A DNA stretch of 64,000 nucleotides from the NCBI RefSeq assembly GCF_024166365.1, contig NC_064842.1:11007001-11071000 (forward strand), given 5' to 3'. The DNA comes from Elephas maximus indicus (taxonomy: Eukaryota > Chordata > Mammalia > Proboscidea > Elephantidae). The number at the start of each line of letters is the position of its first letter. Position 1 is the stretch's first letter. The position numbers were made by a program, and so were the translations under genes. Shown piece by piece: positions 33,958 to 45,311 of the stretch. The notes under the pieces are model-generated. The model ran no database searches, had not been told where the DNA came from, and saw only the letters and a program-made list of their open reading frames with translations.

Positions 33958-34527
33958 TCCAGCTCCTTTTCTAAATATCCAATTCTAATAATGATACAAT
34001 CTTGCTGGTGAGGTCGTATAACCTGGTGAGAGTGTGAATCTGTATGTTCTTCCTGGAAAGCACTTTAACAGTATGCATCAGTAGGCTTACTGTGTTCATA
34101 TATTTTGACCCAGTAATTCTATTTTGGAAATTTAGCCTCAGGAAATAATTTGAAAACAGCAAAAGCTTTATACATCTGGATGTTAACTTCTTCATTGTTT
34201 ATATTAGCATAAAATTGAAAACTACCTAACTGTGCAGTTGTCAAGGAAGTATCTCTGTAAATTGTGATATATCCACATGATGGAATATTATGTGGCTTTT
34301 AAATGCCCTGTCACAAGAGACAGTATGTCTTATAATGTTACTATATAATATAATGTTATATGATATAAAGTTAAATAATATGTGCATTATGAGCTCAACA
34401 CATGATGAAATTTATACTGAAAAAATAAAGGATGGAAATACACAGTAGGGGGAGTAAAGACTTTTTTGGTAATGGGATTGAGTCTTGTTATTTTCTTTGT
34501 ATTGTTCTGTATTTTCCAAATTTGGCG
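33958..34527. other. Unassigned, AT-rich
   Basis: No gene is recognised. It has AT-rich words (ttataatgttactatataat near 34,331). About 34,000-34,290 (tcttcctggaaagcacttta, tatccacatgatggaatatt) resembles old L1 ORF2 C-terminal sequence in sense orientation. Confidence 0.45.
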
Positions 34528-34888
34528 TCATCAGCAGGGGCTGGCAAACCCAAGATTGGCAGGTCAGACAGTAGGCCACTGGCTCACAGCTGGCAGAGGC
34601 TGATGAATCCCAAGATAGGCAGGTAAGACAGTAACACAAGTCCTGGGATCCAGAGTGAGAAAAAGCCCTTGAGTTTTGCCAGAACGCCTACCTTTATTGG
34701 CCTCCAGGGAATCTCCCTTTCAACTGATTGGCTGCTCATAGCAGATCTCATCATGGAAGTGATTACATTATATCAGATCTCATTATGGAAGTGATTACAT
34801 TATCACATAGCTGCCAAACTGCATCTTAACTGCCAAATCACTGAGAATCACGTCCCAGCCAAGTTGACACACAACCTTAACCATCACA
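34528..34888 (-). mobile_element. ERV-L provirus 3' LTR, truncated
   Basis: Read on the minus strand from 34,888: TGTGATGGTTAAGG start, gtgtcaacttggctgggacg, then gagatctgctatgagcagcc. It is the same family as the solo LTRs at 16,501 and 36,802. The 3' portion is lost near 34,528. An internal duplication of a ~50-base unit (tcacttccataatgagatct) is visible. It is the 3' LTR because ERV internal sequence precedes it on this strand. Confidence 0.85.
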
Positions 34889-34903
34889 GTCCACCCCTTG
34901 TCA
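34889..34903 (-). promoter_or_regulatory. Polypurine tract of ERV-L remnant
   Basis: On the minus strand GACAAGGGGTGGAC directly precedes the LTR start TGTG. A purine-rich tract at this spot primes plus-strand DNA in retroviruses. Two pyrimidines interrupt it. Confidence 0.65.
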
Positions 34904-35207
34904 ACTTGGCACATGTATACATCTCCCCAAACCCGATACAATCTCTAAATAAAGACAATTATAAAGTCATACTTGCACCTAACATGATAGAACTAACACA
35001 CATATAACTGAAAACTCACCAGCCCTGTTTAAATCTTATATTGTATTAATGAGCAAAACAAAGATATTTGATGCACACATGCAAGGAAGAAATACTCCTA
35101 ACAATTACAGTCCTCCTTTCTGCAACTGGTCATGTGGTCATGGCTGGTATTTAGAACCACCTTCTTCCACCACTCATTCTGTATTCCCTTTTACCTCAGC
35201 AATCACC

Positions 35208-35489
35208 TCAGCTGGTTATGGTTCTTTGCCTGGTGGGGTGACCCAAACCTTCATTCCTGGGGTCTGGGTCATTAATAGTCATGCTGGAATTGGATTGCTG
35301 TAGTTTTCCATTGACTTTAATCACAGGACGTGGTAGTACTAAGATATGTCCTAAGGAGTCTCCTGTATTCCAGAGATACTCTTCTTTACCTCCATTATGT
35401 AATATCAATCTGATTTTCTCTTGGTAATTAGGATCAATCACACCAGCCAGTACAGTGACTCCCTTCTTTGCCTGTTGATCCAGAGGCAT
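35208..35489 (-). pseudogene. ERV-L dUTPase remnant
   Basis: A 93-codon open stretch matching the C-terminal half of the dUTPase that ERV-L elements carry downstream of integrase. Visible motifs are GVTVLAGVIDPNYQ (dUTPase motif with the catalytic-site Asp region) and LHNGGKEEYLWNTGDSLGH (the later conserved block). The N-terminal part is absent: immediately upstream lies the 180-base segment that is shared with 32,370-32,548. Order on the strand (dUTPase, spacer, polypurine tract, LTR) is that of a normal ERV-L 3' end. It is a short, truncated piece, so no function is expected; the openness of the frame is probably chance. Confidence 0.85.
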
Positions 35490-35668
35490 GAGAATTTAAT
35501 TATTGCTGGAGGCAGAGGATTGGGCCATTCTTTTTCTCCCTGTGCGTGGTTCTCATGACCTCGTTAGGGTGAGCTGGTGCTTTTTCTCCAGTACTCCCTG
35601 CTTCCCCTGTCAACCAATAAAGGTTCTGGCATTTTGCCTTCTGAATTTTCTGAGAGCTTGTCCACAAA
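35490..35668 (-). repeat. Duplicated segment, copy B
   Basis: About 180 bases shared with 32,370-32,548, here contiguous with the dUTPase remnant. Confidence 0.75.
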
Positions 35669-35682
35669 ACAAAACAAAATGA

Positions 35683-35886
35683 AGAACCAAACCAGTTACA
35701 ATGGAGTTGATTCTGACCTATATCAACTCCATGTAGGTTAGAGTATAACTATGTTTCATAGGGTTTTCCATGCCTGATTTTTGGGAAGTAGATCACCAGG
35801 CCTTTCTTCCAAGTGCCTCTGGGTGAATTCCAACATTTCAGTGAGCAGTCAAGTGTATCAACCACTTGTACCATTCCAGGACTCTA
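35683..35886 (-). mobile_element. AfroSINE, antisense, diverged
   Basis: gaagaaccaaaccagttaca, ggagttgattctgacctata, tttgggaagtagatcaccag and caaccacttgtaccattcca. Confidence 0.85.
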
Positions 35887-36215
35887 ATCTACAGAATAAG
35901 GGAGTGCAATGATGAGAATCTGGAAAGGGTAAATAGAAGTAAGGGCTGAAGATTGCCCAGACAGAAGCTGGAGCTAAAGTGTTAAACTAGGGCATCAAAG
36001 AGCCAAGGAGACAAAAGCGGGGAATGTGGCCCGAATCCAGAAGGAGAAGGGTCTTGGTGAATTACCAGGAACATGCTGGTTTTGACGGGAAGCAGGCTTT
36101 GTAGGTCTCCCAGCAGGCTCACAAGAAGACAAGTCACCTCTATTTAAAGGACTGAGTTCTTACCTGGAAGTATGGCTAGGACTTTGGTTAAAGAAATTGA
36201 TTAAGGAAGAATATA

Positions 36216-36711
36216 CAGTCATGCGCCGCTTAACATCCATGATACGTCCTGTGAAATAGGACATTGTGTGTTTTGGACATTGTACGAATGTTGTAATTGG
36301 GGGTAAATGCTTAGATTCTATTCAAGAGCAATGGGAAGTTTTGGAGGATGTTAGAAGGTGGGAAGGAGAATGGCATGTTCTGGTTTGATTTTTTGAAAAG
36401 CTGTCTGGCTGTGGTGTGAAGGGGCTCTCTGGGGAGCCTGGGAAGCCAGGGAGGAGGTTGCTGAGGTCCTGGAGAATGATGATGGCCAACTGGGCTGAAG
36501 TGGGAAGCAGAGACGATAAAAAGAAAGTCTTGAGTTGTATTTCAGAGGAAATATCACAGGAGTTGTTTTTGTAAGAGACATGAGATGCACGTGTTGCGTG
36601 CAAGAAGCTGTTGCATTTGTTACATCTGGTTATGTCTGCTATGTTCTGTTCTCTAGTCGGGATTTCTGAGCTCAGACCCAGCCTGAACAAACGCTATGTG
36701 GCGCATGACCG
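36216..36711. mobile_element. Tigger-like DNA transposon, TA-flanked
   Basis: Left end CAGTCATGCGCCGCTTAA; right end, reversed, CGGTCATGCGCCACATAG. TA dinucleotides flank both ends (36,214-36,215; 36,712-36,713), the Tc1/mariner/pogo target. About 496 bases with no transposase: a non-autonomous element. The 122-codon frame on the minus strand is not recognisable. Confidence 0.8.
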
Positions 36712-36801
36712 TAATTCTAAGGAGGAGAGAAATGAAATGACCCAGGTAAATGACTTCCAGGCTCAGATCAAACACTACTTTCACTAAAAGGTTTCCCTAA
36801 T

Positions 36802-37693
36802 TGTAATGGTTAAGGTTGTGCGTCAACTTGGCTAGGCCATGATTCTCAGTGATTTGATAGTCATGTGATGGTGTGATCACTTCCATGATGAGATTTAATA
36901 TTATGTGATCACCTCCATGATGGGATCTGCTGTGAGTAGCCAATCAAGGGAGTTTCCTTGGGTGTGTGGCCTGCATTGAATATAAGTGGATATTCTGGCA
37001 AGGCTTATGGGCTTTTGCTCATGCTGGCTCCTTGTTCATCTGATCTCTGGTTCTTGGGACTTGAGCTAGCAGCTTACCTGAGGTCTTGCCTGCCGATCTT
37101 TTTTTTTTTTTTTTGTACTTTAGATGAAGGTTTACGAAACAAACTAGTTTCTCATCAAACAGTATACACATTGTTGTATGACATTGGTTAACAACCCCAT
37201 GACATGTCAACATTCCCCTTTCTCAACCCTGGGTTCCCTATTACCAGCTTTCCTGTTCCCTCCTGCCCTCTAGTCCCTGCTCCAGGGCTGGTGCACCCCT
37301 CCAGTCTTGCTTTGTTCCATGGACCTGTTCAATCTTCAGCTGAAGGTTGAACCTCAGGAGTGGCCTCATTACTGAGCTGAAATGGTGACTGGGGGCCATA
37401 CTCTCAAGGTTTCTCCCGTCTTTGTCAGGCCAGCAAGTATGGTCTTTCTTGCCTGTTGATCTTGGGGATTCGTCAATCTTCACAGCCTGTGAACAAGACC
37501 CCTGCTCTCCAGAACCTGCTGATCTTAGGTTCACTAGCCCCTGTGGCCACATGCATCAGAAGCCTGTATCCTGACCCACGGACTTGGAACATTCCGGCCT
37601 CTACAACTGAGTAAGCCATATTCTTGATATAAATCTCTCTCTCTCTCTACATTCATACTGGCTTTGCTTCCCTAGAGAACCCAGCCTAGGACA
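36802..37693 (+). mobile_element. Solo ERV-L-type LTR holding an L1 insert
   Basis: Starts TGTAATGGTTAAGG and ends CTAGGACA; flanks ctaat (36,797-36,801) and ctaac (37,694-37,698) match at 4 of 5. It carries two gtgatcac-ccatgatg repeats like the copy at 16,501. It is interrupted by L1 at 37,101-37,446. A (CT)n stretch lies at 37,637-37,650. Confidence 0.83.
37101..37446 (-). mobile_element. L1 3' UTR insertion in LTR, with TSD
   Basis: Antisense poly(A) then gtactttagatgaaggttta, catgacatgtcaacattccc. The 17-base flanks at 37,084-37,100 and 37,447-37,463 (tcttgcctg..gatctt) differ at two bases. The related LTR has the empty site at about 16,819-16,835. Confidence 0.93.
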
Positions 37694-37698
37694 CTAAC

Positions 37699-38935
37699 CA
37701 TTCCAGCTCACCATTTATATGGCATTAGCTTTCACTGCCTCGTGTTTTGATTAATTTGTATTTAGGGCTTACCTGTGCTGAAAATTACTGAATTTTCCTT
37801 CAATAGGAAGGCTTTGCCTAATCTTGTGGAACCAGACCCATGAAAGAAAGGCTAGACTGATTATATCATGCTTCAAATGCTATCTGCAAGACGTTCTTAA
37901 TTACATGGAACTTGAAATATCTCTGATTCTTCTGGGGCCCAGAATGATTTCCCAAAACAGTTCCCAATTCCAACTCTCTCACTCTTTCTTTCTGTCACAC
38001 ACCACCACCATTTTTCCTCTGAATTTTTAAGGTATGTTTGTTTTTCTAATCTTGGGTTCTTTCACATGTGTGTGCAGATGACTGTTTTCTAAAATTGTAA
38101 AATCCTAGAAGACAGTCACTGTGTCTCAGTAGTATACTTGTACCTCTGTCTTTTGAGTTAGAACAGTGATTCTAAGCCCTGATTTTGCAATATTCTGGAG
38201 ATACTTTTAGTGATACCCACTTTTCCCTCTCCGGCAACTATTTGTCCATGACCAAATTCTCAAAATAAAATTATTTTCAATTAACTTAAATTTAAAAATA
38301 TTATGTGCCAGAGAGCACTTCTAAGGAGTTGTTGGGAAACCATACAAACATTTGTCAAAAGTCTTTCAAGGTTGGAAATGGATTAATGAGAGGACAACCA
38401 AGCTAATGGTGCTACCATCCACGTGTACGAAAGTGGCTTAAATGATCAAGTTAAGGAGTAGGACAGGCTAAACGTTTCCTTTGATGAATGATGCCATTTC
38501 CTGATATGCCTAATTTTCAAGAAATTGGTCAAGCTAGAGGTTGGATATGACTTCACTGCTTGTGACTCACGTGGAATGCACCCTCTCTATCCAAACCTTC
38601 TGTTCCATTAAGATTTCAACTTCCAAACTCTTGGCAGAGGTGAGTGCCAAACATAAGCATGTAACAAAGTGTGCCAGACCTCAGAGTGTGTGTATGCTCA
38701 CTTAAAAAAAAGAAAAGAAAAAGTTGTTTTGGACAATTTTCTGACTTTGATTAAGAATGGCACTAATTTTTTTTTTTTTAATTTGGAGTGAGGAAATAAA
38801 GAAATCTTCAACTGAAGTAAATCATGTGCTGAATGACAACATCAAAATGGCATGGATTGGGGATCCTAATATGGAAATAATGTTTCTTCTATCTGAGGAT
38901 TAGACATAAAAATGCTAAAGCCATGCTTTGGCTGT
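37699..38935. other. Unassigned intergenic
   Basis: No gene or repeat is recognised. Short A- and T-runs are present at 38,704 and 38,768. Confidence 0.4.
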
Positions 38936-38937
38936 TC

Positions 38938-39110
38938 TTGTGTGCTGTTGAGTTGATTCCGACTCATAACGACCAGATGGTTTCTTAGGCTGTAATCTTT
39001 ACAGGAGGAGATCGCCAAGTCTTTTTTCCTGTGGAGTTGCTGGATGGGTTCAAACCACTGACCTTTTGGTGAGTGACCAAGTGGCTAACCATTGTGCAAC
39101 CAGGGCTCCT
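38938..39110 (-). mobile_element. AfroSINE, antisense
   Basis: ttgtgtgctgttgagttgat, taatctttacaggaggagat, cattgtgcaaccagggctcc. Confidence 0.9.
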
Positions 39111-39236
39111 TAAGCTTTGCTGAGTACACTATTATTTCCTTGGCAACCTTGACCTACAAGGTACACCCTGGGATAATGAAGGAGCCAGTTCAACTATACT
39201 ATGATAAAAATGCCAATGCCATCTCAGATTTGGATG

Positions 39237-39480
39237 GTGCTTTTTTATATATAATATACAGAGAACTTTCACATACTTTATCTCACTTGATCCTAACAAT
39301 GATCCCTTGTGATGGTAAGGCTGATAGTCTCATTACTATGTCCAGGTTGAGCTCCATGTCTGCCATATGCGTAGCTGGCACTCAGTAACTATTTATAGAA
39401 TTAACATTTTTGAATCCACATTTTTCAGATAAGGAAAGAGTGTTTAATGATTTGCCCCCACTCAGCCATGCCAGGTGAAA
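39237..39480 (-). mobile_element. MIR-type SINE, antisense, interrupted
   Basis: cagagaactttcacatactt, tatctcacttgatcctaaca and, after a non-matching stretch, cagataaggaaagagtgttt. Diverged. Confidence 0.6.
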
Positions 39481-39489
39481 CTTTGAAGA

Positions 39490-40880
39490 CTCAGAGACAT
39501 GCCTTATTCACTGTGTTCACTGGTCTTGCCATTGACACCTGTGAACTCTTCCCCAATCCACCGTTGATACCAAAGCAAAGAACTATCCCTCTAGCTATGC
39601 CTGGTACCACTGTAGGAATTTGAAGATGCTTGAAAACAGGCTCAAATGTAATCAGGCACATACTAAAGGGAAACAAAAAACAACAGGGAATAGGAAGAAG
39701 CAGTAAGCACAAAGATCATTGAGGCTCTGGGTGTGGATCAGAATGGTATTTAAAGTAAGTACAATAAAAGTTATCCTGTGATCAGTAAACAGCAATATAA
39801 TTAGAATTTTTTTTTCCTTTTTACTTCCTTTAACACGCAATGGGGGGAAATGAGAAAAAAAAAAAAAGTCAAGGACTCCATCAAACAGATGGTTCTCAAC
39901 TTATTATGTTCCCCTTGATGTTGTTTACAAGAAGAAGAGACTTCTTAAACAAAATGTGACTCACAGATTCCGGTGAGACCAGCAGTTCTCTATGGGAAGG
40001 ACAGAGGAAAACAGGGGGAAGAGGACTCAGATCATAAGCTTTTATTATGTGCATTATTATGCCTCATTAATTAACCCAACCACTCTCCTAGTGACGTCCT
40101 GGGCTCATTTCACAGGAAAAAATTAGTCTGGATTGCCAAGTTAAATAGACAATTACAGGAAGATCAAATTATGCCTACATTGCATTCTGTTGGGGCACCA
40201 AGCCAAATTCATGTCAAATTCATAAGACTGGAATATCCTCACTAAAAACAGCCCTGAAGAACCAACGTCACAAGCCATTTGACGTCTACACAGAGGATGT
40301 ATTGATCTTGCTTGAGCTTCCTTTCTCAGAATCAAATAATAGGCCAAGAAAGAGGGCTTTCTGAGCATCTTACTCTCTGCCACACACCAGCTGGCTAGAT
40401 CCTTTGTTAGGAATAAAGCACAATGAGCGAGAGAAAAAATACACCCACCTCCTGAGCTCCTGTCCCCTATCCTGGCTAGCAGCTGTCATAGCCCTTCAGA
40501 AACAGCTTGGACATTTTAAAAGAACAATGGGAACTCCAACTGTGGGTTTTCCATGTTGGGACCCTTGATTCTATCCACAATCTTGAGGGAAGTTTTTGCA
40601 GAGAAGAATGGCCAAGCGGGAAAATTCAGTCCACACCAGATTTCCAGGACCCATAGCACAACGTTTATCATCTCCAGTTTTAGAGACAACACTAAACTGG
40701 TGTGAATAAGAATTTAAGTTTGGATGCCTGGATGCAACTTGGAAAAAAACTATTCCCTTGTTTGCATTCCAGGACATTCCTCCTCTGTAATCAGAGGTGT
40801 CTGAGTTGAAGCTTTTTCCATATTGCCAGATTTAGGCAACAAATCTCCAAATCAGAGCATTTAATTTCTATTTGCTAGTA
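39490..40880. other. Unassigned intergenic
   Basis: No gene or repeat is recognised. Minus-strand frames of 62-76 codons carry no motif. Confidence 0.4.
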
Positions 40881-40884
40881 GAAA

Positions 40885-41187
40885 ATGTGGGAGACCCGGG
40901 TTAGATTCCTAGCCAGTGTATCTCACGCTCAGCCACCACCTGTTTGTCAGTAGAGGCTTGCATGTCCCTACGATGCTGAATAGTTTCAGTGGAGTTTCAG
41001 TGGACTTTCCTCCAGGAAGAGAGTCCTGGTGATCTACTTCCAAATATCAGCCAACGATCACATGGATCACATGGTCCGATCTAAAACCGATCATGGGGAT
41101 GGCGCATGCCTGGGCAACATTTCATTCAATTGTGCTTGGGGTCGCCATGAGTTGGAGCCAACTCGGTAGCAGCTAACAACAACAAAT
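40885..41187 (+). mobile_element. tRNA-Gly-headed SINE
   Basis: gtgggagacccgggttagat (3' half of the tRNA-like head with box B), cagccaccacctgtttgtca, gtgatctacttccaaatatc, gatcatggggatggcgcatg, tagcagctaacaacaacaaa. The RTE-leader part carries a small internal duplication (tttcagtggagtttcagtgg). Confidence 0.9.
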
Positions 41188-41189
41188 CT

Positions 41190-42255
41190 AAGCTTTTTCC
41201 GATTCAGATCGCTGAACTCCTATTTGTAAGTGGTTGTGTTTTTTTGTGTGTTGAGTATACACAGGTACAGTTTCTGACATACTTTGGGGAGCTAAAGCTC
41301 TAATTCTGTCTTTACGATCTCTTGTCCATTGGACATCCATTCTACATTTACTGAGGACAAGATATTCTTTGAGCAGTGAAGAGTCCACTTCTTTAAAGTC
41401 TTAAAAAATAACTATCCTTGCAAATGGGAAGCTTAAGTGTTGGCGCTCCCCTAAATTCTATGTTCAGGTCTCTTCTTGTCTTTCTCTTCCTACTTTCCTT
41501 GGATTACCTCATGTATCTTCATACCCTCAACTTCTGCTTGTTGGTGAACCCCAAGTTTAATTTTACACCCCAGATCTCTATCTCTCTCTCAGGCTGCAGC
41601 TTGCTTATACTATCTCTTCATGGACATTTAAAGGCATCAAAAACTAAAATTCATCAAAACTCACTAATTTTCACCCTCAGAAAAGCTGTTTCTTACGTGC
41701 GTTTCCCTTCCCAGTGGATGATGCTATGTCTTACTTAGTTCCCAAGCTAGAATTTTGGGAACATTCTTTGATCCTCCTAGTCTTTCATCCAACTCCACTA
41801 ACCACTCAACAAGCCCTGCTTGTCCCATAGCCTTTACATTTCTAAAATATGCCCATTTCTTTCCCTCTCACTGCTGCTGCTACCTTCATCCAGACCACCA
41901 TCTTCTCTCTTGTGAATTGCAGCAACATGCTCCCTAATAGCACACATATGAGCCTTCAATGGCTCCTCAGTAGGACATATAGGATTCTCTGGAATTTGGC
42001 ACCTGCTTAAATACATTTTTTTTTTTAAATACATAGCCTGTGCCCTGAGACCTAGCAGCTCACACACTGAGCTATTTGCAGTTTGCAACCCCATTATATT
42101 ATCTCTAACACATGGGCTTTCCTGTCATAGTAATTATTATACATGCTGCCTTTTCTGCCTTATGTGGCCTTCATTTTCTTCTCCCAGATATCTCCTCATG
42201 TTTTTTCAAACTGTGCTCAGGCACTATTTCCTTGGGTTGTCCCCATCCCTCTGTC
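41190..42255. other. Unassigned intergenic
   Basis: No gene is recognised. The 106-codon plus-strand frame at 41,418-41,738 has no known domain. Confidence 0.4.
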
Positions 42256-42256
42256 A

Positions 42257-42419
42257 AAACCAGCCAAACCCATTGCCTTCAAGTTGATTTCAACTCATAA
42301 TGACCCTATGGGACACAGTAGAATTGCCCCGTAGGATTTCCAAGAAGATGCTGGTGGATTTGAACTGCCAACTTTTTGGTTAGCAGCCAAACTCTTAATC
42401 ATTATGCCACCAGGGATCC
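42257..42419 (-). mobile_element. AfroSINE, antisense
   Basis: aaccagccaaacccattgcc, caactcataatgaccctatg, tcattatgccaccagggatc. Confidence 0.93.
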
Positions 42420-43081
42420 TAAGAAAGACAGTGAAATGCCCTCCAAATCTGGCATGGATGTTCTTCCCATAATCCTCTTAGAACCTTTGGGGGCCTCCAA
42501 TATGTTGCCATGCCACTACAATCTTGAAAGCTAACTGGTTTCTTCCTCCTTCTCACCAATTTCTCCTCTTCAAGGATGTGAAAATTAAAATTGATTATCT
42601 TAACAGCTGGCATAATTCCTTTTAGAGAGGGAACTGTCTTCATTTGTAAAGGTAAATTTTTGAGCCTCTGGGGATTGAAGGTTAAGGTGCTATGGGCAGG
42701 AGCTAAGGCCTTTGAGGAAAACGGCTAAATTGCTTTGCATGGAAAAGCATGAGGGATTTATTTTTAATGAGACCAAGTAGGAGAGAAAGAGAGAAAATAC
42801 AAGTGAAAGGGGAGAGAAGAAGCTTGAAGAGGCCCTCTGAGGCAGAGGGCAGAGGACTGTGTGGGGAGGCAGCCCATGGACACTGTCCCATGCAAGGTGA
42901 CTAAGGTACATTTTAAAATAAAGGTGATTATACTTACTCCTCACTTACTGACCATCTTGTTATCTGACATTTCACACTTACGACAATAATAAAAAAATCT
43001 ACTATCCAACTATTTGCACATTAATGACATAAATCTGGCAGTAACGAATGCCAAGGTGTAACACAAGAGTAACGCTGGCCT
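42420..43081. other. Unassigned, possible DNA-element end
   Basis: No gene is recognised. About 42,935-43,070 (tcctcacttactgaccatct, tttcacacttacgacaataa) has the look of a Tigger-type terminal region, but a matching far end was not found with confidence. Confidence 0.35.
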
Positions 43082-43225
43082 TGAGGATTAAGATTATGTG
43101 TCAACTTGGCTGAACCATATTCCCAGTGCTTTGGTAGTTGTGTAATGATGTAATTTGGCAGTTATGTAATGATGTAGCCATCCTCCATTTTGTGATCTGA
43201 TATGGTCATCGTCCATTTTTACATA
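43082..43225 (+). mobile_element. ERV-L-type LTR fragment
   Basis: ggattaagattatgtgtcaa, ctttggtagttgtgtaatga and ttttgtgatctgatatggtc match the 5' part of the LTR family at 16,501 and 36,802. Truncated. Confidence 0.7.
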
Positions 43226-43784
43226 ATGTCAATTTTTGCATAACAACCTGGTCTTTGGAACTTAACCATGTAGATAAGTGAGAAGTGGGTGTAATGTACA
43301 GTTTGAATTTGCTCGAGGTTTTGACATGTAAACATTTCCTTCTCCCTCTGTCCATCTCTTCACCACAGAACCATCAGTAAAGTGTACTACGCTTACTAGT
43401 TCTTTATGTGAATGGAATGTTTTTGTGTAAATCATGGGGCACAACATGTATCAGAGGGTAAAAGGAAGAGGTGAGCTGATAATACAACCTCCAAAGAAAA
43501 CAACAGAAACTGAGAGGAGGACCATGGACATTCATGGGCATGGAATTTGGCATTAAAGTTAATATTACCAGGATCCCAAGGTCAAGGAGACTCCAGCTGA
43601 CTTGTGGGTTATGGCTTACCTCTGTATTCTTCACATCTAGCATGGTGTCTGGTACATTGTAGGTTTAAAAAAAGTATAAGCTGGATAAATAATTGAATAA
43701 GCAAAGGAAAGAAAGAATGAAAGAATAAGTTACAGTAAAGCATAGTTCCTTCAGAACCTGCGTGCTGAGGCAGAACAGCGTGAG
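43226..43784. other. Unassigned
   Basis: No gene or repeat is recognised. Confidence 0.4.
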
Positions 43785-43930
43785 ACCTAAAGTCAGAGAA
43801 TCTATGTTTCAGCTCCTTTTACTCGCATATGACTTTGGGAAAATGGCTTTCTGAGGTTCAGTCTCCTCATCTGTAAAGTGGGATTAATAGTGATGCCTCT
43901 CTCACAAAGCTTTAAGCGACACTCGATTAA
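43785..43930 (+). mobile_element. MIR, sense
   Basis: ctatgtttcagctcctttta, atgactttgggaaaatggct, gtctcctcatctgtaaagtg and gggattaatagtgatgcctc follow the MIR core. Confidence 0.88.
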
Positions 43931-44136
43931 GGCTACTTCTCCTTCCCTGTTGCCCAAGACAAGTGCAGCTTGGTGTACAGAGCATGAAGGAGTTTGCTCA
44001 GGGTCCTCAACGGGGTGGGGTCCTCTATGGTGTTTACAGCTGTGGGAGTAGAACACACGGCAGAACACAGGGTTGTTTCTCATTGTTGTTAACAGAAGTG
44101 CATTTGCTCACGCTCATGCAAACAGTTTCCTTTTAT

Positions 44137-44312
44137 GAGCTCTGTGGCACTGTGGTAAAGAGCTTGGCTGCTAACCTAAAGGCCAGCAGTTTGAATCCAT
44201 CTGTTGCTCTTTGGAAACCCTATGGGGCAGTTCTACTCTGTCCTGTAGGGTTGCTATGAGTTGGAATCAACTTGATGGCAATGGGTTTGGTTTTTTGTTT
44301 TTTTTTTTTTTG
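44137..44312 (+). mobile_element. AfroSINE, sense, low divergence
   Basis: tggcactgtggtaaagagct, ggccagcagtttgaatccat, ttggaaaccctatggggcag, tatgagttggaatcaacttg and the T-rich end gtttggttttttg. Confidence 0.95.
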
Positions 44313-44343
44313 GCCAAAGAATAAGGAATTTGAGTTTGGTTGC

Positions 44344-44346
<3 letters not shown>

Positions 44347-44388
<42 letters not shown>
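44347..44388. repeat. (AC)17(AT)4 microsatellite
   Basis: Uninterrupted AC dinucleotides at 44,347-44,380, then AT units. It abuts the end of the L1 that follows. Confidence 0.95.
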
Positions 44389-44787
44389 CTTTTACTTTTC
44401 TTGTGGTAAAATATGCATAACAAAATATTTTCCGTTTTAACATTTTTAAGTGTGTAATCCGGTGACATTAATTACATTGACCATGTTGTACAATCACCAT
44501 CTCTATCTGTTCCCAAAAGTTTTTTATCACCCTAAACAGAAACTCAGTACACCTGAAGCAATAATTTCCCATTCCTCCCTTTCATCAGCCCCTGGTAACC
44601 ACTAATAAACTTTTGTCTCTCTGCATTTGCCTATTCTAGATCTTTCATGTAAGGGGGATCATATAGTATTTGTCCCTTTGTGTCTGACTTATTTCACTCA
44701 ACGTAATGTTTTCAAGGTTCATCCACATGGTTGCATGTATCGGAACTTCATTAGTCTTTAAGACTGAATGATATTCCATTGTATGAA

Positions 44788-45094
44788 CAGGTAGTCCCCA
44801 ACTTATGACGTATTCCAGTTACCAGGAACAGCACTTATGACCATCTGTTGTTGTTCTTTTTTTTTTGTACATCTTATTGTTTTTATACGACATATGTTGC
44901 AACATGTAATTTGCTGATGTTATCATTCTCAGATGTTCACTTGAAGATGTTCAAAGGTCAGATTTATAATGATACTGATGATAAAGGCCAATAATAATGA
45001 AAACTAAAAAAAATAAATAAAAGAAGTATTCACTTAGAACCAACTTATCATGGAGTATTGGAAATAAACCCCATCAAAAGTCAGGGATTACCTG
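44788..45094. mobile_element. Tigger-like DNA element in L1
   Basis: Left end CAGGTAGTCCCCAACTTATG; right end reversed CAGGTAATCCCTGACTTTTG: 16 of 20 match. TA follows the right end; the left flank is AA. No transposase remains. Confidence 0.75.
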
Positions 45095-45099
45095 TATGT

Positions 45100-45311
45100 A
45101 ACCAAAAAACCAAACTTGTTGCCATTGAGTTGATTACAACTCACAGTGACCCTATAGGAACAGTAGAACTGCCCCACATAGTTTCCAAGCCTATAAATCT
45201 TTAGGGAAGCAGACTGCTGCATCTTTCTCCTGCAGAGCAGCTGGCAGGCTCCAACCACTGACCTTTCAAGCAGGAGCCAACAGCTTAGACACTGCACCAC
45301 CAGGGCTCCTC
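45100..45311 (-). mobile_element. AfroSINE, antisense
   Basis: ccaaaaaaccaaacttgttg, gttgattacaactcacagtg, aaatctttagggaagcagac, gcaccaccagggctcct. Confidence 0.93.

Noticed and set aside
35208..35489. Working dUTPase gene
   Set aside because: N-terminal half missing and next to a truncated LTR; part of a dead ERV-L.
36322..36690. 122-codon minus-strand frame
   Set aside because: Inside a non-autonomous DNA element; no transposase motif seen.
37101..37446. Inverted L1 internal to ERV, gene-like 103-codon frame at 37,241-37,552
   Set aside because: The frame spans the L1 3' UTR and the LTR border; no coding motif.
44347..44388. CRISPR-like or regulatory repeat array
   Set aside because: Plain AC/AT microsatellite; no repeat-spacer structure anywhere in the window.
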